DNA from: Fundicoccus culcitae
GTDB taxonomy: Bacteria > Bacillota > Bacilli > Lactobacillales > Aerococcaceae
Direction of reading: 5' to 3'
Assembly: GCF_024661895.1 (NCBI RefSeq)
Contig: NZ_CP102453.1
Coordinates: 558,001 to 622,000, forward strand
DNA: 64,000 nt
The notes beneath the pieces were generated by a model. It was not told the origin of the DNA and did not search any database. It was given only the letters and a program-made list of their open reading frames with translations. A program made the position numbers and the translations under genes. Shown in pieces: positions 1 through 9,608 of this stretch (position 1 is its first letter; every line of letters begins with the position of its first letter).

Positions 1-150
1 CAGTTTTAAAGTTTTGGATATATTAGTTATTTTGCACTTATTAGTTAGTTTGTAATGATTGAAATACTAAATAGAATAAACTTATTTCTGCAATTCAATA
101 TTCTATGTCAAACAAATGGGTTAACAAATACGCTTATATAATCGCATTAT
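1..150. other. A+T-rich intergenic stretch at the left edge
   Basis: No coding region is visible. On the minus strand there is a TTGACA hexamer at 106-111 that could be the -35 of a promoter firing leftwards out of the window, but the matching -10 is poor. In related genomes the gene after recA is often rny; nothing of it is present here. Confidence 0.3.
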
Positions 151-198
151 AAAAAACCATTGTCTGCATTTGATAAATTAATCAAATGTAAACAATGG
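151..198 (-). terminator. Intrinsic terminator of recA
   Basis: On the minus strand CCATTGT and CATTTGAT pair with ATCAAATG and ACAATGG around a six-base loop, followed by a run of six T. It lies 44 bases after the recA stop codon and closes the recA transcript. Confidence 0.85.
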
Positions 199-241
199 CA
201 ATTTATTATTATGTTAAATCTTTTAAGCAGTACACCCTTAT

Positions 242-1303
242 TTAATCTAAGGGTAACTCTGTGACTAATTCTTCTTCAGCTATATTTGATTCAACTGCTT
301 GTCCATTATCACCAGCTATTTGGTAATGCGCACGAACTTTAACATCTATTTCATTTCTGATATCTGGATGATCTTCTAAAAATTGTTTAGCATTTTCGCG
401 ACCTTGTCCGATGCGATCATCGCCATAAGAATACCATGAGCCAGCTTTATTAATAACATCAATTTCAGCTGCCATATCGACTAATTCTCCCGTTTGCGAG
501 ATACCTTTCCCATACATGATATCAACCATCGCTTCTTTAAATGGTGGCGCAACTTTATTTTTAACTACTTTTAACCGTGTGCGGTTACCAATAATTTCTG
601 AGCCATTTTTAATCGATTCAGTTCTTCTAACTTCTAATCGAACAGTAGAATAGAATTTTAGGGCTCTACCACCAGGGGTCGTTTCCGGATTTCCAAACAT
701 AACACCAATTTTTTCACGAATTTGGTTAATAAAGAAACAAATCGTCTTTGTTTTGTTAACTGATCCAGAGAGCTTCCGTAAAGCTTGAGACATCAGGCGA
801 GCTTGTAGCCCCATATGTGAGTCTCCCATTTCTCCTTCAATTTCAGCTCTAGGAACTAGGGCTGCAACAGAGTCAATAACCACAATATCGATTGCTCCTG
901 AGGATACTAAAGCATCTGCAATCTCTAATCCTTGTTCACCCGTATCTGGTTGTGATAAGAGTAGTTCGTCAATATCTACACCTAAATTCGCTGCATAATC
1001 TGGGTCTAAGGCATGCTCAGCATCGATAAAGGCTGCAATTCCACCTTTTTTCTGTACTTCGGCGATGGCATGTAACGCAATGGTTGTCTTCCCTGATGAT
1101 TCTGGTCCATATACTTCAATAATTCTACCACGAGGATATCCACCAACACCTAGAGCAACATCTAAAGCCAATGATCCAGATGGGACAGTCGAAATCTTGG
1201 TGTCTGTTTTTTGTCCCAATTTCATTATTGACCCTTTACCAAAACTCTTTTCAATATTTTTCATAGCCATTTCTAGTGCTTTTTCTCTATCTTTGTCTAC
1301 CAT
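242..1303 (-). CDS. recA: Recombinase RecA
   Basis: RecA forms filaments on single-stranded DNA, drives homologous strand exchange and, in the SOS response, stimulates LexA self-cleavage. The 353-residue protein is full length. The Walker A loop GPESSGKT is at residues 66-73, and the DNA-binding loop region and the usual acidic C-terminal tail are present. It lies downstream of cinA, as in many Firmicutes, but has its own promoter and SOS box in the 76-base gap and its own terminator. The start ATG follows a GGAGGAG ribosome site. Identification is certain from the protein sequence. Confidence 0.99.
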   Translation of the reverse strand: MVDKDREKALEMAMKNIEKSFGKGSIMKLGQKTDTKISTVPSGSLALDVALGVGGYPRGRIIEVYGPESSGKTTIALHAIAEVQKKGGIAAFIDAEHALDPDYAANLGVDIDELLLSQPDTGEQGLEIADALVSSGAIDIVVIDSVAALVPRAEIEGEMGDSHMGLQARLMSQALRKLSGSVNKTKTICFFINQIREKIGVMFGNPETTPGGRALKFYSTVRLEVRRTESIKNGSEIIGNRTRLKVVKNKVAPPFKEAMVDIMYGKGISQTGELVDMAAEIDVINKAGSWYSYGDDRIGQGRENAKQFLEDHPDIRNEIDVKVRAHYQIAGDNGQAVESNIAEEELVTELPLD

Positions 1304-1323
1304 AATACTCCTCCAATCTCTTG

Positions 1324-1351
1324 TATATATACTTTAGCTAAACTTTGACAA
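1324..1351 (-). promoter_or_regulatory. recA promoter
   Basis: On the minus strand TTGTCA (1346-1351) and TATATA (1324-1329) are separated by 16 bases. The predicted start is about 20 bases before the recA ribosome site. The hexamers are seen; promoter activity is inferred. Confidence 0.6.
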
Positions 1352-1367
1352 ATAATCAAGTAAAATG

Positions 1368-1381
1368 CGAACATTTGTTCT
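1368..1381 (-). promoter_or_regulatory. SOS box (LexA operator) of recA
   Basis: The minus strand reads AGAACAAATGTTCG, one base off the Bacillus-type LexA consensus CGAACRNRYGTTYG. It sits 16 bases upstream of the recA -35 and overlaps the cinA stop codon. It pairs logically with the boxes at dinB and lexA in this window. Confidence 0.85.
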
Positions 1382-2636
1382 ATTTTTTTAATAATTCGCG
1401 AATTAAGTTTAAAGCTTCATTTTTACTTTGATAACGTATGACATGTCTGGGTTTATTTGGGATATTAAGTTCAATAACTTGGGTTTCGCTATTTTTTTGT
1501 GCTAAGGCAATAAAGACCTGTCCGACAGGATGACCTTCCAAGGTATCTGGGCCTGCAACCCCCGTTAATCCCAAAGCAAAGTCGGTACCACAAATCTTTA
1601 TACACGCTTCTGCCATAGCTTGCGCAACTTGCGGACTAACGACACTATTATCCTCTATTAATTGAGGACTAATTTTAAGCAAATCAATCTTAGCTTGATT
1701 TGTATAAGTAACAAATCCACCTTTTAAAACTTTCGAAACACCCTCAATATCCGTTAGTGATTCTAAAACTAAGCCACCTGTTACACTTTCAGCAAGGCTC
1801 AATGTTTTTTTATGCTGAATAAGTAATTGAACAACATCTTCTTCGATGGTGTAATTTTGGCCATAACCTAAAAAAGCAGAAGATAATCGATTAATGATGA
1901 TATTAGCTAACTCTTGATTAAGGGCTTGAGCCTGTTGCGCTAGATACGCATTAGCCGTTAGCCTTACCGTAACTAATTTTGGTTTAGCATAAATCGCTAT
2001 CGTTGGTTTACTTTGGCTAGTAATCAAATCATCCAGTTGTATCGCAATCTGAGCTTCACCTAAACCAAAAAAGTTTAAATACAATGATTCAATCACACTA
2101 TTTGGATGAAAAATCGCATTAATGTAATCACGTGCATAATGATCAAACATATGCTCCATCTCGAATGGCGGCCCCGGTAAAGTAATAACAACTTTACTTT
2201 TATTATTTATTTCTAAATGCAAGGCTGATCCACACGCTAAACCTACTTCATTAAAAAAACTTGTCCCATCACTAAACGTTAACGCCTGAAAATAATCCGT
2301 TTCTGACAATTGACGATTCTGTGAAGCAAAATATGATTGTATCTTTTCCCATTGTCGTTCATCTTGAATTAATTCAGTTTGATAGTACTTTGCAACAACA
2401 AACTTAGTAATATCATCTCTCGTTGGACCAATTCCTCCAGTCAAAATAATTAAATCACTCCGACTATCAGCTAATTTTAAAGCTTCCACTAAACGTTCTT
2501 CATTATCTCCTACAACTTGCTGATAATAGACACCAATACCCATATCCAACAGTTTTTGACTCACAACAGCTGTATTGGTATTAACAATGTAACCCATTAA
2601 CAGTTCTGTTCCTACAGCAATAATCTCAGCTTTCAA
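1380..2636 (-). CDS. cinA: CinA family protein (competence/damage-inducible, NMN deamidase type)
   Basis: This is a 418-residue two-domain CinA. The N-terminal MoCF/pyrophosphatase-like domain carries TGGIGPTRDDIT at residues 66-77. The C-terminal CinA domain, from about residue 255, contains SLAESVTGG and GLTGVAGPD and in characterised members deamidates nicotinamide mononucleotide in the pyridine nucleotide cycle. Its place directly before recA is a classic Firmicutes arrangement, and in streptococci the two are co-induced during competence. Here the recA SOS box overlaps the cinA stop codon, so read-through from cinA into recA remains possible. Confidence 0.95.
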   Translation of the reverse strand: MKAEIIAVGTELLMGYIVNTNTAVVSQKLLDMGIGVYYQQVVGDNEERLVEALKLADSRSDLIILTGGIGPTRDDITKFVVAKYYQTELIQDERQWEKIQSYFASQNRQLSETDYFQALTFSDGTSFFNEVGLACGSALHLEINNKSKVVITLPGPPFEMEHMFDHYARDYINAIFHPNSVIESLYLNFFGLGEAQIAIQLDDLITSQSKPTIAIYAKPKLVTVRLTANAYLAQQAQALNQELANIIINRLSSAFLGYGQNYTIEEDVVQLLIQHKKTLSLAESVTGGLVLESLTDIEGVSKVLKGGFVTYTNQAKIDLLKISPQLIEDNSVVSPQVAQAMAEACIKICGTDFALGLTGVAGPDTLEGHPVGQVFIALAQKNSETQVIELNIPNKPRHVIRYQSKNEALNLIRELLKK

Positions 2637-2791
2637 CTATTTTCCTTCTCTCTATATATATACGTAAAAAATAGGCGATTCCACTTTTTTATTTGCAATT
2701 AAAATAGTACTTTTACCTTCTTCATCAATCACTCTAATTATACAAAAAGAGAATATAAAGGTAAATGTACTATCAAGGGATAATTGTAAAA

Positions 2792-3370
2792 CTAAAAATC
2801 TTTAAACAAGAAGCGCGCTTGGTAAAAATAGTCAATCCCAGAATAAACGGTAAATATTAAACATATAGTATATAAAATATCTGCCATTGGAATATTAAAT
2901 TGACTAAATCCAATATCATTAAATAAATAGAACAGGATGGCAAACATTTGTGTGAATGTTTTGATTTTTCCTGGCATTTTCGCTGCCATTACTTGCCCAT
3001 CTGATTGCGCCAATAAAACGCGTAACCCAGTAACCATAAGTTCTCTTCCAAGAATAATAAAGACTGTCCATCCCCAAATTACTTGTGCTTCGACAAGTAA
3101 AATTAAGGCTGCCATCACTAATAATTTATCAGCCATCGGATCGAAAAAGGCTCCAAATGAAGTTACTAAATTATATTTTCTAGCTAAATAGCCATCTAAA
3201 TAATCCGTACTACTAGCAAACGCAAAAATAAAACCAGCAACAACTTGATTAGTTGGTATGACTGTATTAAACCACTCTACTTGACCCCAATCTAAAGGTA
3301 ATACAAGTAAGAGAATAAATACAGGTATTAACAAAACGCGAATAGTTGTTAATTTATTAGCAATATTCAT
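2792..3370 (-). CDS. pgsA: CDP-diacylglycerol--glycerol-3-phosphate 3-phosphatidyltransferase
   Basis: PgsA makes phosphatidylglycerophosphate, the committed step to phosphatidylglycerol and hence to lipoteichoic acid. The protein has 192 residues and several membrane segments. The CDP-alcohol phosphotransferase signature, with aspartates spaced DYLDGYLAR then GAFFDPMAD, is intact near residues 57-81. It follows the rodZ-like gene by 11 bases on the same strand, matching the conserved rodZ-pgsA-cinA-recA order. Confidence 0.97.
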   Translation of the reverse strand: MNIANKLTTIRVLLIPVFILLLVLPLDWGQVEWFNTVIPTNQVVAGFIFAFASSTDYLDGYLARKYNLVTSFGAFFDPMADKLLVMAALILLVEAQVIWGWTVFIILGRELMVTGLRVLLAQSDGQVMAAKMPGKIKTFTQMFAILFYLFNDIGFSQFNIPMADILYTICLIFTVYSGIDYFYQARFLFKDF

Positions 3371-3381
3371 TCTTTCCCACC

Positions 3382-4404
3382 TTACTCGGCATCTGAATTG
3401 AAGGCCGGATCAAGGACTGCTGGACCTTGAAAATCGGCAGTTGTTTCCTCTGTGACACTTTCATCTGATGTATTGATATCTAATTCCATCGTTTCATCTT
3501 CTACATTAACATCATCAGCAAGGACAAAGGAGATTGTATCACCATAAAAATCAGTCATATCCATTTCAACACCATTAACTTTGAATACGCCCCCTTCAGG
3601 ATAACCCATATCCATTCGTAACGTTTCAACGCCAGAACTCACGGTATGCTCAAACGTTTCATCCGCAGAAATGGTTGTATCAACTACTAGTACGCCATCT
3701 TCAAAGATACCTACCCAAACATAACCACTTGCCTCAATACTGAATTCATAGTTCGAAAAACCTGAATGTAATGCGTATACCGGTCCAGCGCCTTCAGTAT
3801 CAATTAAAGTAATTACCTCTCTGCCAACCCGAATATCGTTTTCACCTAATTCTTGCATTGAGCTTACTTCAGATATTGATTCTGGCTCTGAAGTTTCAAC
3901 AACCACGCTATCAGGCTCTACTGAACTAACGACTGAATTTTCGATGGACGTTTGACTACTCGATGTTTGATCTTCACCTTGACCAATATTTGTAATTGCA
4001 ATAACGAGTGAAATCATGATCATTACAATAATTGCTATCAACAAAATTAAGGGTAAATAAGAAAGGATTACCTCTAATGTATTTTGTTCTCCACCACTAC
4101 TCCGATTACTTGATCGACTTGGTAATTCTTCGGGTTCATCTAGTTCAATATAATCCGTTTCTTTAGGATGAACATCCAATTCTTGCTGATAAGTTTCCAA
4201 CAGTTCATCACCATTTAATCCCACCATATCAGCATATTGCTTCACAAATGCTCTCGCATAAAAATTACCCGGCATTTCATCAAAGTTTCCTTCTTCAATG
4301 GCAACCAAATATTTTTTTTGAATTTTTGTCATTTGTTGTAATGTATTTAATGTATACCCTTTTTGTATACGAGCATCTCTTAATTTATTACCTAATTCAC
4401 TCAT
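3382..4404 (-). CDS. RodZ-like cytoskeletal/cell-shape protein (HTH_25, TM, DUF4115)
   Basis: 340 residues. An N-terminal Cro/C1-like helix-turn-helix domain (about residues 5-70) is of the kind that binds MreB in RodZ proteins. A basic/serine-rich linker is followed by a transmembrane segment at about 111-140, a serine/threonine/glutamate-rich spacer, and a C-terminal beta-rich DUF4115 domain (about 190-290), with an acidic tail. This is the YmfM/RodZ architecture, and its place before pgsA is the standard one. It probably links the elongation machinery to the cytoskeleton, although many cocci keep it without mreB. Start ATG follows AAAGGGG. Confidence 0.85.
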   Translation of the reverse strand: MSELGNKLRDARIQKGYTLNTLQQMTKIQKKYLVAIEEGNFDEMPGNFYARAFVKQYADMVGLNGDELLETYQQELDVHPKETDYIELDEPEELPSRSSNRSSGGEQNTLEVILSYLPLILLIAIIVMIMISLVIAITNIGQGEDQTSSSQTSIENSVVSSVEPDSVVVETSEPESISEVSSMQELGENDIRVGREVITLIDTEGAGPVYALHSGFSNYEFSIEASGYVWVGIFEDGVLVVDTTISADETFEHTVSSGVETLRMDMGYPEGGVFKVNGVEMDMTDFYGDTISFVLADDVNVEDETMELDINTSDESVTEETTADFQGPAVLDPAFNSDAE

Positions 4405-4592
4405 TGTCGTTACCCCTTTTACTAGAAAAATACACGCATTAATTATAGCATACTATACACTCTAAAACATGATTTATTCGTACTTTATTTTCATTTTTCA
4501 TATAAATGTTTTCCTTCATTTATTAATCACAATATTTTCTAACTTTGACAATGAATAAGGATTTTGTGTGAAGATTCTTTAGCGATTAAATG

Positions 4593-4632
4593 AAAAATCA
4601 CGTTGGAAATAAAAGATATCCAACGTGATTTT
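4593..4632 (-). terminator. Intrinsic terminator of the nup operon
   Basis: On the minus strand AAAATCACGTTGG pairs with CCAACGTGATTTT and runs straight into a T-rich tail. It lies 21 bases after the stop of the last permease gene. Confidence 0.85.
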
Positions 4633-4652
4633 ACACTATATTTACTTAAATA

Positions 4653-5606
4653 TTATTTACTTTTAACATAGGTAGTTCCATTGGCTGCTGGTCCACTTGA
4701 TTTTCCAACAAAACTGACTAATACGATTATCGTAATAATGTATGGCGCAATTTGCAACCAAACAGAAGGGATGGAACTAATAAGCGGTAATTGAGAACCA
4801 ACCACTGCGATACTTTGTGCAAAACCAAAGAAGATAGCGGCTAACATAACGCCAATTGGATTCCATTTTCCAAATATCATCGCTGCCATGGCCATAAACC
4901 CTTGTCCCGTAATGGTTGTAATTGAAAAGGTATTTGTAATAGACTGTGCCATTACTGCCCCCCCTAAACCACCAAAGAAACCAGATAATAAAATACCGGC
5001 ATACCGCATTTTATAAACATTAATCCCTAAGGTATCAGCGGCTTGAGGATGTTCACCGACAGAACGTAGACGCAATCCAAATATTGTCTTGTAAATAACA
5101 AACCAACAAATAATGGCTGCAAGTATACCAACATAGGCTGGGAGTGATGTTGATTTGAAAAAGATTTCTCCAATAATAGGAATATTACTCAACACAGGAA
5201 AGGTAAAATACCCATATGACTCAGAAATAATCGGCGTTTGGCCAGCCCCATCAAAGAGTATACGCGTTAAGAATACACCTAAAGAGGGTGCAATTAAGTT
5301 TAAAACCGTCCCTGATATAATATGGTCGGCTCTAAAGTTAACCGTTGCCACAGCATGCATCAGTGAGAATATAACACCCGCTAAACCGCCAAATAGCATA
5401 GCAACCCAAGGTGTCCAATCACCTAAAGTATCTGCTAACAAGAGATTCATTACAATCGAGCTAAAAGCTCCCATGACCATGATACCTTCTAAACCAACGT
5501 TAACTGTCCCACTTCGCTCTGAAAACATACCCCCAAGAGCCGTATAAATCAAAGGAGCAGAGTAAACTAAAGTAGATGAGACAATTAGACTTAATATATT
5601 AACCAT
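4653..5606 (-). CDS. Nucleoside ABC transporter permease (NupC/YufQ-like)
   Basis: 317-residue hydrophobic protein of the branched-chain-permease (BPD_transp_2) family, with 8-10 predicted membrane segments. The N-terminal GGMFSERSGTVNVGLEGIM motif is typical of the second permease of BmpA-type nucleoside importers. The final gene of nupA-nupB-nupC; its start touches the stop of the upstream permease gene. It should form the membrane channel with the partner encoded at 5606-6691 and import purine or pyrimidine nucleosides. Substrate is inferred from family only. Confidence 0.9.
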   Translation of the reverse strand: MVNILSLIVSSTLVYSAPLIYTALGGMFSERSGTVNVGLEGIMVMGAFSSIVMNLLLADTLGDWTPWVAMLFGGLAGVIFSLMHAVATVNFRADHIISGTVLNLIAPSLGVFLTRILFDGAGQTPIISESYGYFTFPVLSNIPIIGEIFFKSTSLPAYVGILAAIICWFVIYKTIFGLRLRSVGEHPQAADTLGINVYKMRYAGILLSGFFGGLGGAVMAQSITNTFSITTITGQGFMAMAAMIFGKWNPIGVMLAAIFFGFAQSIAVVGSQLPLISSIPSVWLQIAPYIITIIVLVSFVGKSSGPAANGTTYVKSK

Positions 5607-6691
5607 TAATCATCACCGCCTTGTGTAATTATCTCTGTATTTGCCAGTTTATGTTGTTGACGACGATCAAAGAAATAGGTAATGATATATGAAGAGCCTA
5701 CAAAGAAAATAATTATGGCAGTAACAATACTTACGATTTCAGACGGTACCTGAGCCATTAAAGGCATCATAGCTCCACCAGACTTTAATCCACCAAATAA
5801 TATACTAGCAAACAAAATACCAAATGGATTATTGCCTCCTAATAAAGCTACCGCCATCCCATCAAATCCAATAGCAGGCGCCACACCGTTCATCAGGAAA
5901 ATATTTCCGAATTCGCCTAGTCCATTCATAACCCCGCCTAGTCCAGCGAGTCCTCCTGAAATTACCATAGCTAAAATAATGTTTCTTTTGGCATTCATCC
6001 CGGAGTATTGTGCCGCAAACCGATTTAATCCAACCGTTTTTAATTCAAAGCCTAAGGTTGTTCGCGTCATAAAAATATAAACAACCACAATCATCACCAA
6101 GGCGATTAAAAAGCCCGCATGCAGTCGTGAATTATTCGTAATTTCGGTTAGCCAATCCAGCCTTAAACTAGCGTTATCTCCAATTGTAGGTGTTCTATCC
6201 GCTCGGTCTGTAATGACGTTCCGAACTAAATAATCCGAAACATATACGGAGACATAGTTAAGCATAATAGTCACAATTACTTCACTGGCATCAAAATAGG
6301 CTTTTAGAAACCCAGCAATCGCTGCCCATAAGGCACCGGCTAAAGCCCCACCAATAATTGCTAAGGGTAAGACAATCCACTTGCTAGCATCCGGCAATAG
6401 AAGACTAATCCAAACAGAAATTAACCAGCCCCATAAGGCTTGACCAGAGAGACCAATATTAAAAAAACCAGCTGTATAGGCAACAGCAAAGCCTAATCCC
6501 GTAAAAATTAGAGGTGTTGCTGCTCTCAGTGTTTCTCCAATCCGATAAGCATCCCCAACAGCACCTTGATACAATGCGCGATAGCCGGCAACTGGGTCAA
6601 AACCAAAAATTAACATAATGATAGCACCAGCAAGAAAACCAACTATGATGGAAATAACTGGAACCAATAAATTAATCCATTTTCTGTTCAT
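5606..6691 (-). CDS. Nucleoside ABC transporter permease (NupB/YufP-like)
   Basis: 361 residues with about nine to ten membrane segments and the AYTAGFFNIGLSGQALWG motif found in the first permease of BmpA-Nup systems. The gene overlaps the 3' end of the ATPase gene by 20 bases and abuts the second permease gene, so the three are translationally coupled. Together with the binding protein at 8442-9482 they make a complete importer. Confidence 0.9.
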   Translation of the reverse strand: MNRKWINLLVPVISIIVGFLAGAIIMLIFGFDPVAGYRALYQGAVGDAYRIGETLRAATPLIFTGLGFAVAYTAGFFNIGLSGQALWGWLISVWISLLLPDASKWIVLPLAIIGGALAGALWAAIAGFLKAYFDASEVIVTIMLNYVSVYVSDYLVRNVITDRADRTPTIGDNASLRLDWLTEITNNSRLHAGFLIALVMIVVVYIFMTRTTLGFELKTVGLNRFAAQYSGMNAKRNIILAMVISGGLAGLGGVMNGLGEFGNIFLMNGVAPAIGFDGMAVALLGGNNPFGILFASILFGGLKSGGAMMPLMAQVPSEIVSIVTAIIIFFVGSSYIITYFFDRRQQHKLANTEIITQGGDD

Positions 6692-8252
6692 TCGTTTGTT
6701 CGCCTCCTTCTTTACGATGAGCTAAGACTTCTTCAAATGAAGTACCTGCCATTAATAGACCAATTTCTTGTTCATTCGTTTCGTCAGCAAGCATATTCGC
6801 GACAATTTGTCCATCGTGCATGACTAAAATTCGATCGGAAACATTTAAGATTTCATCTAATTCAAAACTCATCAGTAAAACCGCTTTATTTTCATCTCTT
6901 TGTTGAATTAAAGCTTTATGAATATACTCTATCGCTCCCACATCTAGTCCTCGTGTTGGATTGGCAGCAATTAACAAGTTAGGATGCAAATCAAGTTCCC
7001 TTGCAATGATCGCTTTTTGTTGATTTCCTCCCGAAAGTGAACGAGCTGGAACTTTTTCTGAAACAGTCCGAACATCATACTGTTCGATCAAGCGTAGGGC
7101 TTTATCATTAATTTCTTTAAAGTTTAGAAAACCACTTTTTGAATAGGGTGCTTGATAATATTGTTTCAATACCATATTGTCTTCAAGTTTCATATCCAAA
7201 ACTAATCCATATTTATGTCGGTCTTCCGGTATATGGGCGGTACCCATTTCAGTGATTTCACGTGTTGTTTTCCCATTAAGTAATTGATCATTAAAGTGGA
7301 TTGTTCCACTCTCAATAGGAAGTAAGCCTGTTAAAGCCAAAATTAATTCCGATTGACCATTTCCATCAATACCGGCAATTCCAACGATTTCACCATTACG
7401 GACTTCAAAACTTAAATCTTCTACAGCCATAACATCACGACTATCTTTAACAAATAGTTTTTCTACAACTAAAGTAACATTACTCGGTTTAGCAGGCAAT
7501 TTCTCAGTTTTGAAGCTAACAGAACGGCCTACCATCATATCAGCTAACTCTCTAGTAGATACGCTTTCCACATCAACTGTGCCGATTGATTCACCACGGC
7601 GTATGACCGTACAACGATCAGCTACTTTTTTAATTTCAGCCAGCTTATGCGTAATCAAGATGATTGATTTTCCTTCTTTTGCCAAGGCTTGCATGGTTAA
7701 CATTAAATCATCGATTTCTTGGGGGGTTAATACAGCCGTTGGCTCATCAAAAATTAAAATATCCGCTCCACGATACAATGTTTTTAAAATTTCCACTCTT
7801 TGTTGCATGCCTACACTAATACTTTCGACCTTCACATCTGGTTTAACCGCTAATCCATATTGCTCAGATAATTCCATTATTCTATTTCGAGCCGTATTTT
7901 TATCTATAACAATCCCTTTAACCGGTTCATTACCCAAAATAATATTTTCAAGAACTGTAAAATCATCAATCAACATAAAATGTTGATGAACCATTCCAAT
8001 CCCTAATTGATTGGCCTTCGTAGGCGAATCGATTGTAACGGGTGACCCATTCATTAAAATTTCCCCAGAAGTTGGCTGTAACAATCCAGATAATATGTTC
8101 ATTAAAGTGGATTTTCCTGCCCCATTTTCTCCTAGTAAAGCATGAATTTCCCCTTTTTTTAACGTCAGATTTATATTTTTATTCGCATAAAAATCGCCAA
8201 ATTGCTTTGAAATTTGACGCATCTCAATAACAGGGCTTGTACTAGCTTCCAT
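6672..8252 (-). CDS. Nucleoside ABC transporter, double ATP-binding protein (NupA/YufO-like)
   Basis: 526 residues with two fused nucleotide-binding domains. The first has Walker A GENGAGKS and the glutamine-rich signature VGMQQRVEIL in place of LSGGQ. The second has a degenerate P-loop (GIDGNGQS) and a good signature LSGGNQQKA. This asymmetry is normal for the sugar/nucleoside class of double ATPases. It powers the two permeases encoded downstream. A strong terminator separates it from the upstream binding-protein gene, so its expression should be lower than that of the binding protein. Confidence 0.93.
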   Translation of the reverse strand: MEASTSPVIEMRQISKQFGDFYANKNINLTLKKGEIHALLGENGAGKSTLMNILSGLLQPTSGEILMNGSPVTIDSPTKANQLGIGMVHQHFMLIDDFTVLENIILGNEPVKGIVIDKNTARNRIMELSEQYGLAVKPDVKVESISVGMQQRVEILKTLYRGADILIFDEPTAVLTPQEIDDLMLTMQALAKEGKSIILITHKLAEIKKVADRCTVIRRGESIGTVDVESVSTRELADMMVGRSVSFKTEKLPAKPSNVTLVVEKLFVKDSRDVMAVEDLSFEVRNGEIVGIAGIDGNGQSELILALTGLLPIESGTIHFNDQLLNGKTTREITEMGTAHIPEDRHKYGLVLDMKLEDNMVLKQYYQAPYSKSGFLNFKEINDKALRLIEQYDVRTVSEKVPARSLSGGNQQKAIIARELDLHPNLLIAANPTRGLDVGAIEYIHKALIQQRDENKAVLLMSFELDEILNVSDRILVMHDGQIVANMLADETNEQEIGLLMAGTSFEEVLAHRKEGGEQTNEQKMD

Positions 8253-8389
8253 TTCACTCCTCCAATTCTGTCTTTTTACCTATTGTAGCCAAATTATACT
8301 AATAATAATTCCAAACAAATATTGCTACAAAAAGATATTTTCTTTATTTTAACCTTTACAGACCTATTTGCCAACACATTTCTATTGGC

Positions 8390-8420
8390 AAAAAAAAGGG
8401 CTGAATATCAGCCCTTTTTT
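8390..8420 (-). terminator. Intrinsic terminator between bmpA and nupA
   Basis: On the minus strand AAGGGCTGA pairs with TCAGCCCTT around a three-base loop, followed by eight T. It is 21 bases after the bmpA stop and probably lets only part of the transcripts continue into nupABC, a usual way to make excess binding protein. Confidence 0.88.
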
Positions 8421-8441
8421 CAAATTAATACATAAAGCTTA

Positions 8442-9482
8442 TTATTCTACTGGAGCTTCTGGAACTTCAATTTCACCATCAATAATTAATTGCGTATATT
8501 CGGCAACAGCTGCAAGTGCTTCTTCTGATAATTCACCCTCTGTAAGGCCAACTCCACCATCAGCTAAACCATAAATAGTCGTACCCGCTTCGAAGTTACC
8601 TGCCATTGTTTTTTCAGAGAATAATTTCACAGATTCACCAACATTTTTAAGTGTTGAAGTTAAAGTTAAATTACGCACTTCACCATCAATTTCAATTTGA
8701 CCTTCTTCGACTTGATCACGGTCAACACCGATTACCCAAATATTTAATGAAGGATCATTCGTTACTAAATCTCTAGCTTCAGAGAACACACCATTACCCG
8801 TATCACCTGAAGCATGATAAATAATATCAGCACCATTTGCATACATAGCAGCAGCAATTTGACGTCCTCTAGAGGCATCACCAAAGCTACCAGCATATTC
8901 TACCGTAATTTCAATATCAGGATTGACAGCTTTGACACCTTCAACAAATCCAGCTTCGAAACGGTCAATAACAAAGCCTTCTTGACCACCGATAAATCCA
9001 ACATGATTCGTTTGAGTCGTATGAGCAGCAGCAACACCAGCTAAGAAAGCTGCTTCATTGTCTAAGAACGTTAAAGACGCAACGTTAGGAGCATCAATAA
9101 CTGAGTCAACAATGGCAAAGTGTCGATCTGGATTTTGTGCAGCAACTTCTGCCATAGCTTCTTCTAATTTAAAGCCAATACCAAAAATCAAATCAAAATT
9201 AGCTTGAAGAGCCGTGTTTAAATTAGGGATGAAGTCGGAGTCACTATCAGATTGTAAATATTCATATCCATCAACGCCGCGTTCTATTCCTTGTTCTTCC
9301 CCAAAAGCTTGTAAACCTTCCCATGCACTTTGGTTAAATGAACGGTCATCAACGCCACCCACATCAGTAATCATAACTACAGAGAAGTTTTCATCTTCTT
9401 GTGCAGAAACGGTTGTAGCGACTGGTACTATAGCACTAGCTAAGACTAAAGCAGATGCTGCCAAACCAAAAAATTTCTTCAT
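8442..9482 (-). CDS. BMP-family nucleoside-binding protein (BmpA/PnrA-like), no lipobox
   Basis: 346-residue periplasmic-type binding protein of the Med/BMP family (PF02608). Typical blocks are VGGVDDRSFNQSAWEGL near the mature N-terminus and the later GFIGGQEGF and YHASGDTGNG. It delivers nucleosides to the permeases encoded downstream. Relatives in Gram-positives are lipoproteins, but this protein contains no cysteine at all. The N-terminus instead looks like a secretory signal ending VSA before Gln-28, suited to signal peptidase I. It would therefore be released or held by other means, which is odd for an importer component. The frame and start (ATG after AGGAGG) are clear. Confidence 0.92.
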   Translation of the reverse strand: MKKFFGLAASALVLASAIVPVATTVSAQEDENFSVVMITDVGGVDDRSFNQSAWEGLQAFGEEQGIERGVDGYEYLQSDSDSDFIPNLNTALQANFDLIFGIGFKLEEAMAEVAAQNPDRHFAIVDSVIDAPNVASLTFLDNEAAFLAGVAAAHTTQTNHVGFIGGQEGFVIDRFEAGFVEGVKAVNPDIEITVEYAGSFGDASRGRQIAAAMYANGADIIYHASGDTGNGVFSEARDLVTNDPSLNIWVIGVDRDQVEEGQIEIDGEVRNLTLTSTLKNVGESVKLFSEKTMAGNFEAGTTIYGLADGGVGLTEGELSEEALAAVAEYTQLIIDGEIEVPEAPVE

Positions 9483-9524
9483 TAAACATTTCCTCCTAAA
9501 TATTTATTCCTTATTTCATGAATA

Positions 9525-9553
9525 ATTATAGTTGATATAGCAATCAAAAGCAA
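9525..9553 (-). promoter_or_regulatory. bmpA promoter
   Basis: On the minus strand TTGCTT (9548-9553) and a perfect TATAAT (9525-9530) are 17 bases apart, about 40 bases ahead of the bmpA start codon. Likely the main promoter of the transporter operon. Confidence 0.75.
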
Positions 9554-9608
9554 GATGTAATCGGTTCAAAACGAATGCTTTTTGATTAGTGTTTTTAATT
9601 GTTCATAT

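Noticed and set aside
5155-8230. Several plus-strand open frames inside the nup genes (longest at 7510-7986)
   Set aside because: All are opposite well-supported transporter genes and none has a ribosome site.
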